20,837 nucleotides of DNA from VBDM01 sp049802235. Its GTDB lineage: Bacteria; Pseudomonadota; Gammaproteobacteria; Burkholderiales; SG8-39. The translations under genes and the position numbers were made by a program. The stretch spans positions 1 through 20,837 of the forward strand of contig JBARMB010000078.1 of the NCBI GenBank assembly GCA_049802235.1, given 5' to 3'. The notes below the pieces were generated by a model. It ran no database searches. It saw only the letters and a list, made by a program, of their open reading frames with translations, and was not told the DNA's origin. Positions 1-7,967 of the stretch are shown piece by piece; position 1 is the first letter of the stretch; the number at the start of each line of letters is the position of its first letter.

Positions 1-2
1 TG

Positions 3-563
3 TTCGTCGTGCTCACCGTCGCCACCGCCTGCGGCGGCGTGATCTTCAACGCCACCACCATCGCCATGCCCAAGGTGTTCGACGAACGGCTCGCCGCGCT
101 CACCCGCTCCACTTTCGGCATCGGCGCGCTTGTCTGCGGCGTCTACCTGATCGCGGCGATGGCGCAGCTGTGCGTCGGCTGGTGGCTCGACCGCCGCACG
201 CTGAAGAGCGTGTTCGTGCCGGTGGTGGCGCTGCAGGTGCCGCTGCTGTGGCTGGCGGGCACCACCGAGAATTACCTGATGCTCGCCGTCGCCGTGGCGA
301 TGATGTTCTTCGTCTTCGGGCAGATCCCGATCAACGACGCCATGATCGCGCGCTACACCGCCGAGGAATGGCGTGCCCGCGCCTACGCGGTGCGCTACGT
401 GGTGTCGTTCGGCGGCAGCGCGCTCGCCGTGCCGCTGGTGGCGTGGGTGTACCGGTCGAGCGGCGACTTCCGCGGGCTCTACTTCATGCTCGCCGCGCTG
501 GCGCTGGCGAGCCTCGTCGCGGCGCTGTTCTTTCCCGCCGAGCGCGCGAAAGCCGCGGCCTAG
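3..563 (+). CDS. MFS transporter, C-terminal part (5' end outside window)
   Basis: The frame is open from base 3 to the TAG at 561-563, giving 186 residues with no start in the window, so this is the C-terminal half of a longer gene. It shows about six hydrophobic segments, matching helices 7-12 of a 12-helix major facilitator permease. A short basic loop with GWWLDRR, between the second and third visible helices, matches the loop 8-9 motif of the superfamily. The protein would sit in the inner membrane and move a small solute with ion coupling. The substrate cannot be told from this half. A Bug-type receptor gene follows 142 bases later on the same strand, but Bug receptors do not normally work with MFS permeases, so a functional link is not assumed. 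Confidence 0.8.
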   Translation, partial: FVVLTVATACGGVIFNATTIAMPKVFDERLAALTRSTFGIGALVCGVYLIAAMAQLCVGWWLDRRTLKSVFVPVVALQVPLLWLAGTTENYLMLAVAVAMMFFVFGQIPINDAMIARYTAEEWRARAYAVRYVVSFGGSALAVPLVAWVYRSSGDFRGLYFMLAALALASLVAALFFPAERAKAAA

Positions 564-705
564 TGCCCTGTCCCGAAAACACCTTGCATATGGCAATCGT
601 CATTGCGGCCGCGCTCGGACGCCCATTGAAATCTGCAATTAACAACGCGCAGTTGCCCGCCGCCACGGCAACGTGGCAATCTATGCACTCGACGAGGAGA
701 ATTCC

Positions 706-1677
706 ATGAGCTTGCGATTTTTCGCGCGACCGGCCTGTCTTGTTCTGGCGTCCCTGCTCGCTTTGCCGGCGTGGGCACAGGACAGCTATCCGAACAAGCC
801 GATCCGCATCATCGTCGGCTACGCCGCCGGCGGCGGCAACGACATCATCGTGCGGATACTCTCACCGAAGATGTCCGAGGGCCTCGGCCAGCCCGTGATC
901 ATCGAGAACAAGCCCGGCGCGCAGTCGATCGTCGCCGCCGAATACGTCGCCAAGGCCGCGCCCGACGGCTACACGCTGCTCATGGGTCCGACCGGTCCGA
1001 TCGCAATGAATCCGGCCACCTACTCCAGGCTGTCCTACTCGCCGCTGCGCGACTTTGTGCCGATTTCCATGATCGGGTCATTTCCGCTGATCCTGGTGGT
1101 GAACCCGGCGCTGCCGATACGCTCGGTCAAAGAACTCGTGGACTATGCCAAGGCCAATCCGGACAAGGCCAACTATGGCGCCAGCGCGGCGCCATTCCAG
1201 CTCGCGAGCGAGCTGCTCAATCTCAGAACCGGCACCAAATTCGCGTACATACCGTACAAAGGGAGCAATGAATCGATCAATGCGGTGATGTCGGGCCAGG
1301 TGACGATGACGATTTCCGATCCCCCGCCGGCAACCGGCCCGCTCAAGGGCGGCAGGGTGCGGGGGCTCGCCATTACGTCGGCGACGCGCCATCCCGCCTG
1401 GCCCGAACTGCCGACGCTGGCCGAAGCCGGCATTCCCGGCATCGAGATCACTTTATGGACCGGCTTTCTCGCACCGGCCGGTACGCCTCCCGCAATCGTC
1501 AGGAAATTGCAGGATGAGGTGGCCCGCGTCGTCAAGCTCCCGGAAATCCGCGAGCGCCTGAACGCCATGGCGATCGATCCGGCGGGAAATACTTCGGAAG
1601 AATTCGCGCGCATCATCGCCGCGGACATCGCCAAGTGGACGGCCGTCGCCAAGGCCGCCAACATCCGGGCGGATTAG
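706..1677 (+). CDS. Bug/TctC-family tripartite tricarboxylate transporter substrate-binding protein
   Basis: The 323-residue protein starts with a Sec signal peptide (cleavage near AWA-QD, residues 22-24). The mature N terminus YPNKPIRIIVGYAAGGGND is the hallmark of Bug receptors, and the IENKPGA and PDGYTLL motifs follow. Bug proteins bind carboxylates or other small organic ligands in the periplasm and hand them to TctAB permeases; many are orphans. No tctA or tctB lies in the window, so this is an orphan receptor and its ligand is unknown. An ATG 33 bases upstream in frame is possible, but 706 is preferred: GAGGAGA at 694-700 is a strong ribosome binding site with 5 bases of spacing, and this start puts the signal peptide at the N terminus. 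Confidence 0.93.
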   Translation: MSLRFFARPACLVLASLLALPAWAQDSYPNKPIRIIVGYAAGGGNDIIVRILSPKMSEGLGQPVIIENKPGAQSIVAAEYVAKAAPDGYTLLMGPTGPIAMNPATYSRLSYSPLRDFVPISMIGSFPLILVVNPALPIRSVKELVDYAKANPDKANYGASAAPFQLASELLNLRTGTKFAYIPYKGSNESINAVMSGQVTMTISDPPPATGPLKGGRVRGLAITSATRHPAWPELPTLAEAGIPGIEITLWTGFLAPAGTPPAIVRKLQDEVARVVKLPEIRERLNAMAIDPAGNTSEEFARIIAADIAKWTAVAKAANIRAD

Positions 1678-1707
1678 CGCTTATTGAGCCTTGCGTAAAT
1701 AAATGAA

Positions 1708-1787
1708 AAATGTCCGTCGTCCCCGCGTGTCGTAAGCGCGGAGCCGGCACTCAACGCCGGCGATCGACAAACATATTGCGGACATTT
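1708..1787. repeat. Nested inverted repeat (three stacked stems) in convergent intergenic region
   Basis: AAATGTCCG (1708-1716) pairs perfectly with CGGACATTT (1779-1787). Inside it TGTCG (1728-1732) pairs with CGACA (1765-1769), and inside that GCCGGC (1743-1748) pairs with GCCGGC (1756-1761) across a 7-base loop. The element lies between the converging Bug and outer-membrane protein genes. No T-run follows on either strand, so it is not a plain intrinsic terminator. It could be an RNA structure protecting 3' ends or a remnant of a dispersed palindromic repeat. The rest of 1678-1944 shows no convincing gene. Confidence 0.55.
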
Positions 1788-1944
1788 GCGTAGACGGCCG
1801 CGGCGGCCGCATTCCCCGGGAAGCCCATCCGGATAATCGTCCCTGCTGCGCTGGGCGGGCCGCCGGACTTGTGCGCAGGAGTGAGGTCAGGTCCTGCCTT
1901 GACGAACCGGGGCTCTGCCGCAACGCCGAACGGCAATCAGCGCG

Positions 1945-2514
1945 TCAGAAAGTGTACCCCGCGCTCATGAAAGTGAGCCTGTCCATGATCGTAACCTCGA
2001 CCTCAATGCTGTTGCGCCGATTGAATCTGTACCCGCCACCCACGCCGAACGCGAAATCGGTGCTGGAGCCGGCGCCAGAGTTGCCGGGGAATCCGGGTGC
2101 GCTCACGGTTGTATTGCTGTGGACGAAACCCGCCTTGCCCTTGAAATAAAAATTGTTCGATTCCAGGCCGCGGTAAACGCCAAAGCCGCCCAGGGTCCAC
2201 GCGTTCCATTTGCCGACGAAGTTGCCCGACCCGGGAAAAGTGCTATTGACATCGCCTTTGACCAGCGGCAAGGTCAGCTCGCCTTCGACTGAGATCGTTC
2301 CGGGAATGCTGTGTCCCCTGAGGTCAACGACGTTTGCACCGGCGAATCCACCGATGTTCAAGGCATCGCCGAATCCCGACGAGTCTGACGTCAGGAACCC
2401 GCCTTTCAGACCGAAATACGGTTCCGTGTCCGCTGCGTAAGTAGCGCCGCATACGACCGAACTCAATACCGCGACCAGAACCACAGACAGGCGACCGAAG
2501 AGGGAAAAATTCAT
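1945..2514 (-). CDS. Small outer-membrane beta-barrel protein (OmpA/OmpW-like fold)
   Basis: The 189-residue protein has a clear Sec signal peptide (residues 1-27, cleavage near TYA-AD). The mature part is built of alternating polar and hydrophobic strands rich in Gly, Asn and aromatic residues, and it ends in GYTF. A C-terminal Phe is the recognition signal for the BAM machinery. The length fits an eight-stranded barrel. The phrases YFGLKGGFL, WTLGGFGVYRG and FAFGVGGGYRF are typical of the outer-membrane beta-barrel domain family. The ATG at 2514 is chosen over an upstream in-frame start because GAGGAG lies just before it (about 2521-2526) and because it begins the signal peptide. The gene is monocistronic, with its own promoter. 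The function beyond a barrel in the outer membrane is not clear. Confidence 0.85.
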   Translation of the reverse strand: MNFSLFGRLSVVLVAVLSSVVCGATYAADTEPYFGLKGGFLTSDSSGFGDALNIGGFAGANVVDLRGHSIPGTISVEGELTLPLVKGDVNSTFPGSGNFVGKWNAWTLGGFGVYRGLESNNFYFKGKAGFVHSNTTVSAPGFPGNSGAGSSTDFAFGVGGGYRFNRRNSIEVEVTIMDRLTFMSAGYTF

Positions 2515-2561
2515 GACCTGCTCCTCGAGAATTGAAAAAATACAAGAACAACCGGGGGCCA

Positions 2562-2591
2562 ATGATAGTTCGGCTCGCACGCTTTCGTCAA
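2562..2591 (-). promoter_or_regulatory. Sigma70-type promoter of the outer-membrane protein gene
   Basis: On the minus strand TTGACG (2586-2591) and TATCAT (2562-2567) are separated by 18 bases. Each hexamer matches the consensus in five of six positions. Transcription would begin near 2555, giving a leader of about 40 bases to the ATG at 2514 that includes the GAGGAG ribosome binding site. Confidence 0.6.
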
Positions 2592-2662
2592 AAAGGTATC
2601 GGAGTATTGGTGACGTATTTCACGAAGAGAACCCATACTCAATGCCGGCTGTCGACCCATTG

Positions 2663-2679
2663 CGGACGTTCAACGTCCG
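2663..2679. repeat. Perfect 17-base palindrome, 8-base arms
   Basis: CGGACGTT and AACGTCCG flank a single C. It lies between the outer-membrane protein promoter and the 3' end of the AsmA gene. The left part, ATTGCGGACGTT, resembles ATTGCGGACATT in the nested repeat near 1776-1787, suggesting a common dispersed intergenic element. No T-run follows. I see no gene in 2592-2828. Confidence 0.5.
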
Positions 2680-2828
2680 AGCTGACCGGTGCGACGTGCG
2701 TCCGTGTCGAGCGGCGGCCTAATCCGCGATCGTTGTCGCCGCTGTTTTGCGACCGGCAGCTTCGGCCCGAACTTGATCCAGCGACCGCAATGGATTGTCC
2801 GTCGGAAATCCTTTCCTCCGACCAACAG

Positions 2829-4901
2829 TCAGCGTCCGAACAGGCCCTTCATCCGATCCTTGAGCTTGTCCTGCAATTTCGACTTCACTTCCTCTTTCTT
2901 TTTCTCGATCTTCTCCTGAGCCGCGCCGCTTATCATTGCGTTGAAGTCGAGCTTATAGCTCAGCGACGTGAACGGGCCCGAAATGCGCACCGGCACCGTA
3001 AGGCCCTTGAGCTCGGACGTATCCTTGCCGCCCTGCCCGGCTGCCGTGGCGACCAGCGTCGCCTTGGCCGAATAATCCACGCTGTCGGTCCCGATGTTGA
3101 TGTCTCCTTCGCCACCCAGGCGCAACAGCGGGGACTTCATCGACAAATCGGAATTGTGCGCAATACCGTTCTTGATCGCGAAGGTCGCCTTCAGCTCCGT
3201 GAAATCGGTCTTCTCGGCGGCATTGGACGCCTGTGTGGTCTCGCCTTTCAGGGTACCGAGCCTGGCTCTGGCATTGCGTATCGTTTCGCCAATGTTGATG
3301 CCCTTCAGCGCGCCATCGGTGAGGTCGAGCGATGCCGAGCCGTTCAGTGCCTTCTTGATCGCGGACACCGTCGCGCCCTGCCCGGAGACATCGAGCGTCA
3401 CGCTGCCTTTGCCTTCGAGCGTGTCCTTGTCCACGGCATCCTTCAGCAATGGGCCGATGCTGATGCCGGCGAGGTTCTGCTTGACTGCGATCTGCGGCGT
3501 CGCCGCGGCGACGAGCGACATGCTGCCGTTCATCGCTCCCTGATACAGACTGGCGGTCAGCGGATTCAAGTCCAGGCGCCCGCCGCCCGCTTTCGCCTCG
3601 AGCCGCACGTTCTGCGCCTTGAGGTTCGCCGCCTTGAGCGAGCCGATCCTGACGCTGCCGTTCGCACGCAGGGTTTTCAACGCCGAGAAATCGAGCGCCT
3701 GCTCCGGCTTGTTTGCCGCGCCTTTGCTCGCCGCGGCGGGCTGGCCTTCGGGCTTCTTTGCGTCCGTATAGCGATCGACATCGAGTTTGTCGACATTCAC
3801 ATCGAACACGTAGGACGGCGGACTGAAATGCGCAAGGCCGGCCTTGCCGGTGACGCTGGATTCGTCGAACCTGGCGGAAAAATCCAGACTGGCGCTCTGC
3901 TTCCTCATGTCCGCGTGGGCAGCGCCCATGATGTTGATCGTCACCGGACCACGCGGGGATTTCGGATCGGTGAACACGAGGTTGGCGATGAGCTTGCGCA
4001 AGTCACAGGTTTCCGCGCCAAGATCAACCGCGAGCGGAGTGGTGAGCTTGCCCTTGATCGTGTTGTCACCCTGTTTGGCGTCGAGCTCGAGCACAATCTC
4101 GCCCGCCTTGATCGCCTTCGCATCGCCCTCGGCGCCGCCCTTGATGCTGAGCGCAACGAGATTCATGCCGGCCGCCTCGCCCGTGACGCCGAAGTCGAGC
4201 CCATCGAGCTTGAAATGCCTGCCGTCGGGAATGAAAGCGAGCCGCGTCCTGAGGTGAACATCGATATTCACCTTGGGCTGGCTTGCATCGATTGTCGCTG
4301 CAAGTTCTATATCGCTCGGCGTCGCGGCCGCGATCCTGCCGGTTTTCAGATTCAGCTTGTTCAGCGTGTATTTCGCGCCGCTGCCCTCGTCGACATAGCT
4401 CAGGGTGGTGTTTTCGATGAGCACATGGTCGATATTGAACTGCATCGGCTTCCGCGCCGGCTTGTCGTCCCCGCCGGACGTCCGCTTCGGATTCCGGGCT
4501 TCGCTCCCCGTGAGGTCGTCTACATTGGTGGTGCCGTTCTTGTACTTCACCAGATTCGCGCGCAGCCCGCGCACCTCGATCTGGCTGACTACCACCTCGC
4601 GCGACAACAGCGGCATCAGCTGGAATGCCACGCGTACCGTCTCGACGGCCGCGAATTCCTTGTCGCTCGCGTGCTCGGACAGCGACAGCCTGCCAAGATC
4701 GGCTCCCAGCGCCGGAAAAAACGTCAGCTTGATGTCGCCGCCGATCTTGAGCGTGCGATCGAGCTTTTCCTTGACCAGTTGCACGATCTGCGGCTTGTAG
4801 TCGTTGGGGTTGAATGTCGCGGCGACGTACGCCACCACGGCAATCAGGACGGCGCCGATGCCGCCCGCGGTGAGCAAGACGTATTTCAGGATTTTGTTCA
4901 A
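2829..4901 (-). CDS. AsmA-family protein (envelope phospholipid homeostasis / lipid transport)
   Basis: The 690-residue protein has one N-terminal transmembrane helix (about residues 5-27). ATFNPNDYKPQIVQLVKEKLDRTLKIGGDIKLTFFP follows, the characteristic start of AsmA domains. A long beta-rich periplasmic body follows and ends in a charged helical tail with KKKEEVKSKLQDKLKDRMKG. AsmA-like proteins are inner-membrane-anchored, form a groove across the periplasm and are tied to outer-membrane assembly and lipid supply. No ATG start is available. TTG at 4910 has GAGGG directly against it, while TTG at 4901 has the same GAGGG (about 4911-4915) at 9 bases and gives the usual MNKILKY opening, so 4901 is preferred. 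An 892-codon stop-free frame on the opposite strand is a compositional shadow. Confidence 0.88.
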   Translation of the reverse strand: MNKILKYVLLTAGGIGAVLIAVVAYVAATFNPNDYKPQIVQLVKEKLDRTLKIGGDIKLTFFPALGADLGRLSLSEHASDKEFAAVETVRVAFQLMPLLSREVVVSQIEVRGLRANLVKYKNGTTNVDDLTGSEARNPKRTSGGDDKPARKPMQFNIDHVLIENTTLSYVDEGSGAKYTLNKLNLKTGRIAAATPSDIELAATIDASQPKVNIDVHLRTRLAFIPDGRHFKLDGLDFGVTGEAAGMNLVALSIKGGAEGDAKAIKAGEIVLELDAKQGDNTIKGKLTTPLAVDLGAETCDLRKLIANLVFTDPKSPRGPVTINIMGAAHADMRKQSASLDFSARFDESSVTGKAGLAHFSPPSYVFDVNVDKLDVDRYTDAKKPEGQPAAASKGAANKPEQALDFSALKTLRANGSVRIGSLKAANLKAQNVRLEAKAGGGRLDLNPLTASLYQGAMNGSMSLVAAATPQIAVKQNLAGISIGPLLKDAVDKDTLEGKGSVTLDVSGQGATVSAIKKALNGSASLDLTDGALKGINIGETIRNARARLGTLKGETTQASNAAEKTDFTELKATFAIKNGIAHNSDLSMKSPLLRLGGEGDINIGTDSVDYSAKATLVATAAGQGGKDTSELKGLTVPVRISGPFTSLSYKLDFNAMISGAAQEKIEKKKEEVKSKLQDKLKDRMKGLFGR

Positions 4902-5206
4902 GGCATCCAACCCTCACTGATTGGCCTGGCAGCTTGCTGCGTTTACGTCATGACAGCACATCGCCCCAAGCGTCTGCAAATATGTTACGCCTTTCCCCCG
5001 ACGCCATCTGTTCGGTTCGCGATCTGGCGGCAAGAAAATCCATGCGGACACGGCGCGCGAGGTGCGCGTAATATCTCCAATATCACGATTCAAAAACCGA
5101 TACGGTATCATTCTGAAACCGCGCCTCTTGGTAAAGCGGCCATTCGGCCGCCAAATTCTCGTCAGGGCATGAGACATCAAATCGCACTCGGGGATTTCTT
5201 ACGTAG
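4902..5206. other. Divergent intergenic region between AsmA gene and ABC exporter
   Basis: About 300 bases without a supported gene. It carries the operator-like palindromes at 5096-5109 and a hairpin GCGGCC-ATTC-GGCCGC at 5136-5151, and must hold the promoters of both flanking genes. The short frames here have no recognisable features. No regulator gene is next to it. Confidence 0.5.
5096..5111 (+). promoter_or_regulatory. Putative operator overlapping a -10 element before the ABC exporter
   Basis: Two overlapping inverted repeats occur: ACCG-N3-CGGT (5096-5106) and GATAC-N-GTATC (5099-5109). The second overlaps TATCAT (5106-5111), a good -10 hexamer on the plus strand about 95 bases before the exporter ATG. 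No convincing -35 lies at the right distance. A palindrome over a -10 is the usual layout for repression by a TetR-like dimer, but no such gene is in the window. Confidence 0.3.
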
Positions 5207-6025
5207 ATGAACACCGCCGCAGGATCCGACAGGCTGGCGGTCAAGGCGACTGAACTGACGCGCAGGTTCGGCAACTTGACCGCAGTGGATCGTATCGACC
5301 TGGCGATTCCGTACGGCGAAATTTTCGGCCTGCTCGGCGCCAACGGCGCGGGCAAAAGCACCGTGGTCAAGATGCTCACGACCCTGCTGGCGCCGACATC
5401 CGGGGATGCGGAGGTCGGGGGTTTCGACATCATCAAGTCCCCGGCGAAAGTCCGGGGACGCATCGGCTATGTGCCTCAGCTCCTGTCGGCCGACGGCGCC
5501 CTGACAGGCTACGAGAACCTGCTCCTGTCGGCCAAGCTCTATGGCTTGCCCCGCGCGGAGAGAAGCGCGCGCATCGGCGAGGCGCTCGACTTCATGGGGC
5601 TCACCGATTCGGCGCGCAAGCTGGTGAAGACCTATTCCGGCGGCATGATCCGCAGGCTGGAGCTCGCCCAGGCCATGCTGCACCGTCCGGCGATCCTTTT
5701 CCTGGACGAACCGACGATCGGGCTCGATCCCCTGGCGCGCCATTCCGTGTGGGATCGCCTGCGCGACCTCAGGCGCGACTACGGCATGACGGTTCTGATC
5801 ACGACACACGACATGGAGGAAGCCGAAGCGCTCTGCGACGAACTGGCGATTCTGCACGCGGGACGGGTCGCCGTCGTCGGACAACCCGCCGAGTTGCGGA
5901 CGAAACTCGGCGCCGGCGCGACCATGGATGACGTGTTCGCGCATTACGCCGGGGGCGGGATCCGCGAAGGTGGAAATTTCGGCGACGCCGTTCAGACCCG
6001 CAGGACCGCTCGGCGCCTGGGTTGA
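5207..6025 (+). CDS. ABC transporter ATP-binding protein, DrrA type
   Basis: The 272-residue nucleotide-binding subunit is complete and looks active: Walker A GANGAGKS (44-51), Q-loop Gln91, signature YSGGM (143-147), Walker B ILFLDEP (163-169) with the catalytic Glu, and H-loop His201. The C-terminal extension GATMDDVFAHYAGG, followed by a basic tail, is typical of the daunorubicin-resistance (DrrA/CcmA-like) ATPases that power ABC-2 exporters. It would act on the cytoplasmic face with the permease encoded next. The ATG at 5207 has only a weak GGGG upstream at about 13 bases. The gene overlaps the longest frame of the permease gene by 98 bases, so the two are co-expressed. The exported substrate is unknown; drugs, lipids or polysaccharides are all possible for the family. 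Confidence 0.93.
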   Translation: MNTAAGSDRLAVKATELTRRFGNLTAVDRIDLAIPYGEIFGLLGANGAGKSTVVKMLTTLLAPTSGDAEVGGFDIIKSPAKVRGRIGYVPQLLSADGALTGYENLLLSAKLYGLPRAERSARIGEALDFMGLTDSARKLVKTYSGGMIRRLELAQAMLHRPAILFLDEPTIGLDPLARHSVWDRLRDLRRDYGMTVLITTHDMEEAEALCDELAILHAGRVAVVGQPAELRTKLGAGATMDDVFAHYAGGGIREGGNFGDAVQTRRTARRLG

Positions 6026-6806
6026 GCGCGATCCCGTGGACAGATTCCTTCGTGAGAGCACCGCGGTCGCAGAAGTCGAGCTGATCAAGCTTATCCGCGA
6101 TCCGACCGAGGTTTTCTCGCGCGCCGTCCAACCGGTGCTGTGGCTGGTGGTGTTCGGCCAGGTCCTTGCCCATGTCCACGGCATTTACACCGGAGAGGTT
6201 GGCTACCTCGCGTTCATCACGCCCGGAATCCTCGCCCAGAGCGTGCTGTTCAGCGCAATTTTCTACGGCATCGCGGTGATCTGGGAGCGCGATCTCGGCG
6301 TCGTGCACAAGCTTCTGGTGAGCCCCGCCCGGCGAAGCTCGCTGGTTTTCGGCAAGGCGGTCTCCGCCGGATTCCGCGGCCTGGTGCAGGCGGCCGTGAT
6401 TTATCTCATCGCGTTCGTCATGCACATCACGATCCGGCAGGAGCCGCAGGCCATCTTCGGCGTGCTGGCCGGCGTGCTGCTGGGCTCAGGGCTCTTTTCC
6501 ACGTTTTCGCTCATCATCGCGTGCATCGTGAAGACGCGCGAGCGCTTCATGGGCATAGGCCAACTCCTCACGATGCCGATGTTCTTCGCCAGCAATGCGA
6601 TCTATCCGCTGGACATCATGCCCGGCTGGCTGCGCATCCTCGCGCAGCTCAATCCCCTCACTTACCTGGTCGACGCGCTACGCGGACTGATGATCGAGGG
6701 AGGTGAAAGCGTACACGGCTACGGCGTGGATTTCGCGGTGTTGTTCGCAGTGTTCGTCGTGCTGCTGATGGTCGCCGTGAGGCTGTACCCGACGTTGGTG
6801 GAATGA
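5928..6806 (+). CDS. ABC-2 type permease, DrrB type
   Basis: Up to 292 residues with about six membrane helices and the ABC-2 pattern: a cytoplasmic N-terminal segment (RESTAVAEVELIKLIRDPTEVFSRAVQPVLWLVVFGQV), the loop IWERDLGVVHKLLVSPARR, and the late motif FFASNAIYPLDIMPGWLRILAQLNPLTYLVDALRGL that is strongly conserved in DrrB permeases. It forms the membrane channel for the ATPase encoded just before it. The start is uncertain: ATG 5928 overlaps the ATPase gene by 98 bases and has no clear ribosome binding site, GTG 5970 and GTG 6036 are alternatives. The PAGPLGAWVERDP segment upstream of 6036 looks family-conserved, which argues against 6036. The stop lies only 14 bases from the end of the convergent thiL gene. 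Confidence 0.9.
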   Translation: MTCSRITPGAGSAKVEISATPFRPAGPLGAWVERDPVDRFLRESTAVAEVELIKLIRDPTEVFSRAVQPVLWLVVFGQVLAHVHGIYTGEVGYLAFITPGILAQSVLFSAIFYGIAVIWERDLGVVHKLLVSPARRSSLVFGKAVSAGFRGLVQAAVIYLIAFVMHITIRQEPQAIFGVLAGVLLGSGLFSTFSLIIACIVKTRERFMGIGQLLTMPMFFASNAIYPLDIMPGWLRILAQLNPLTYLVDALRGLMIEGGESVHGYGVDFAVLFAVFVVLLMVAVRLYPTLVE

Positions 6807-6820
6807 ACCCGGCAGTGCGC

Positions 6821-7825
6821 TCAAAAATGCGTCCACCCGCTGCGATCAAAAGTGAGGGGCTCCCCGGACTCGTCCAGAACCGTGATCTGAATTTTTTTCC
6901 CGATCGACGGCGACTCCATTCGGCCGATGGCGGTGATCGGCACGTCGAGCGTCTGCGACAATTCGGTCAGCTCATCGAGCGCCGCCGGTGGTGCAGTGAA
7001 GAGGATCTCGTAATCGTCGCCGCCTGTAAGTACAGTTATGTGCTCGGAGTTTGTCGCGAGGGCCGCGCGTACGGCGGTCGATAGCGGCACGCGGGGAGCC
7101 TCGATGACCGCGGTGAGTTCCGAGGCTTCGCAGATGTGCCGCAGGTCGGCGAGCAAACCATCCGAGACGTCGATTGCAGCGCTCGCAAGTCCGATGAGCC
7201 GCGGACCCAGCGAGACGCGCGGCCGCGGCAGGCGGTAGCGATCGACGAGAAAGTTCGCGGCTTCCGTATCCGGGTGCGCCAATTCGCCGCGCAGCACTTT
7301 CAGGCCGAGCGCGGCATCGCCGATGGTGCCGGTCACGTACACTGTATCTCCGTCAAGCGCCCCGCCGCGGCGGAGCATCCGCCCCGTCAGTACGTCGCCG
7401 AACGCCATGACCGCAATCGTCACCGGGCCGGGCGTCGAATCCGTGTCGCCGCCGATCAAGTGCACCGCGTACGCGTCTTGATCCCGGGCGAGGCCGCGGG
7501 CGAAGCTCGCAATCCACTCCTCGGTGACCGTTTTCGGCAACATGATGTCGAGCATGTAGGCGCGCGGGACGGCGCCCTTCGCGGCAAGGTCGGAAAGATT
7601 CACGCGCAACGCCTTGCGGGCGATGAGGTCCGGCGGATCCTCGGGAAGAAAATGAACGCCGCCGACGATCGCGTCGGATTTCGCAACCAGCTCATGTCCC
7701 GGCAGCGGAGCGATCACCGCCGCGTCGTCGAGCAACCCGTAGGCGCCCGGAAACCCTTTCGCGAGCGGCGCGAAGTAACGCGCGATGAGCTCGAACTCGC
7801 CAGGGAGAGTCGAGATCTCTTTCAT
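6821..7825 (-). CDS. thiL: Thiamine-monophosphate kinase
   Basis: The 334-residue protein phosphorylates thiamine monophosphate with ATP to thiamine diphosphate, the last step of cofactor synthesis, in the cytoplasm. Recognisable elements in order: GEFELIARYF (9-18), the Mg/ATP motif LLDDAAV (31-37), SDAIVGGVHF (50-59), ARKALRVNLSDLAAKGA (69-85), IGGDT (124-128), DVSDGL, and TGGDDYEILFTAP near the C terminus. Length is normal for ThiL. The start has TGAGG at 8 bases. Other thiamine genes are absent, so it is a single gene divergent from the L,D-transpeptidase-like gene. The motif usually written GDDAA reads LLDDAA here; I associate this variant more with alphaproteobacterial enzymes, which is a recollection rather than a test. 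Confidence 0.95.
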   Translation of the reverse strand: MKEISTLPGEFELIARYFAPLAKGFPGAYGLLDDAAVIAPLPGHELVAKSDAIVGGVHFLPEDPPDLIARKALRVNLSDLAAKGAVPRAYMLDIMLPKTVTEEWIASFARGLARDQDAYAVHLIGGDTDSTPGPVTIAVMAFGDVLTGRMLRRGGALDGDTVYVTGTIGDAALGLKVLRGELAHPDTEAANFLVDRYRLPRPRVSLGPRLIGLASAAIDVSDGLLADLRHICEASELTAVIEAPRVPLSTAVRAALATNSEHITVLTGGDDYEILFTAPPAALDELTELSQTLDVPITAIGRMESPSIGKKIQITVLDESGEPLTFDRSGWTHF

Positions 7826-7917
7826 CGGTCCAGCCTCAGCCGAAGTTACCAGCGATCCACGTTCCGAGCCATCGGCTAACCACGAGCACGATTGTGGCGG
7901 AAGGACGGGTGCCTTGA

Positions 7918-7931
7918 TTGATCTGCATCAA
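7918..7931. promoter_or_regulatory. Perfect FNR/ANR/DNR-type binding site
   Basis: TTGAT-CTGC-ATCAA matches the FNR consensus TTGAT-N4-ATCAA at every fixed position and lies in the 142-base region between the divergent thiL and L,D-transpeptidase-like genes. Toward thiL, CACAAT (7891-7896 on the minus strand) sits 21 bases away, close to class II activation geometry, with a 5' leader of about 60 bases. Toward the other gene, the site centre is 43.5 bases from the ATG, so a class II start would fall almost on the ATG. Confidence 0.6.
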
Positions 7932-7967
7932 CGGACTTGCGCGCCTCTCGCCTACCGTATAGACGCT

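Noticed and set aside
1751..1936. A 61-codon minus-strand frame ending NAAAAAVYANVRNMFVDRR
   Set aside because: It looks somewhat protein-like, but it would need a TTG start, has no ribosome binding site and overlaps the nested repeat; no family recognised.
4914..5180. An 88-codon minus-strand frame upstream of the AsmA gene
   Set aside because: No ribosome binding site, no domain character, and it covers the likely regulatory region of two genes.
2532..5210. An 892-codon open frame on the plus strand
   Set aside because: It is antisense to the well-supported AsmA gene, and its translation is Arg/Glu/His-rich with no domain, signal or membrane pattern. It is the expected mirror of a GC-rich gene.
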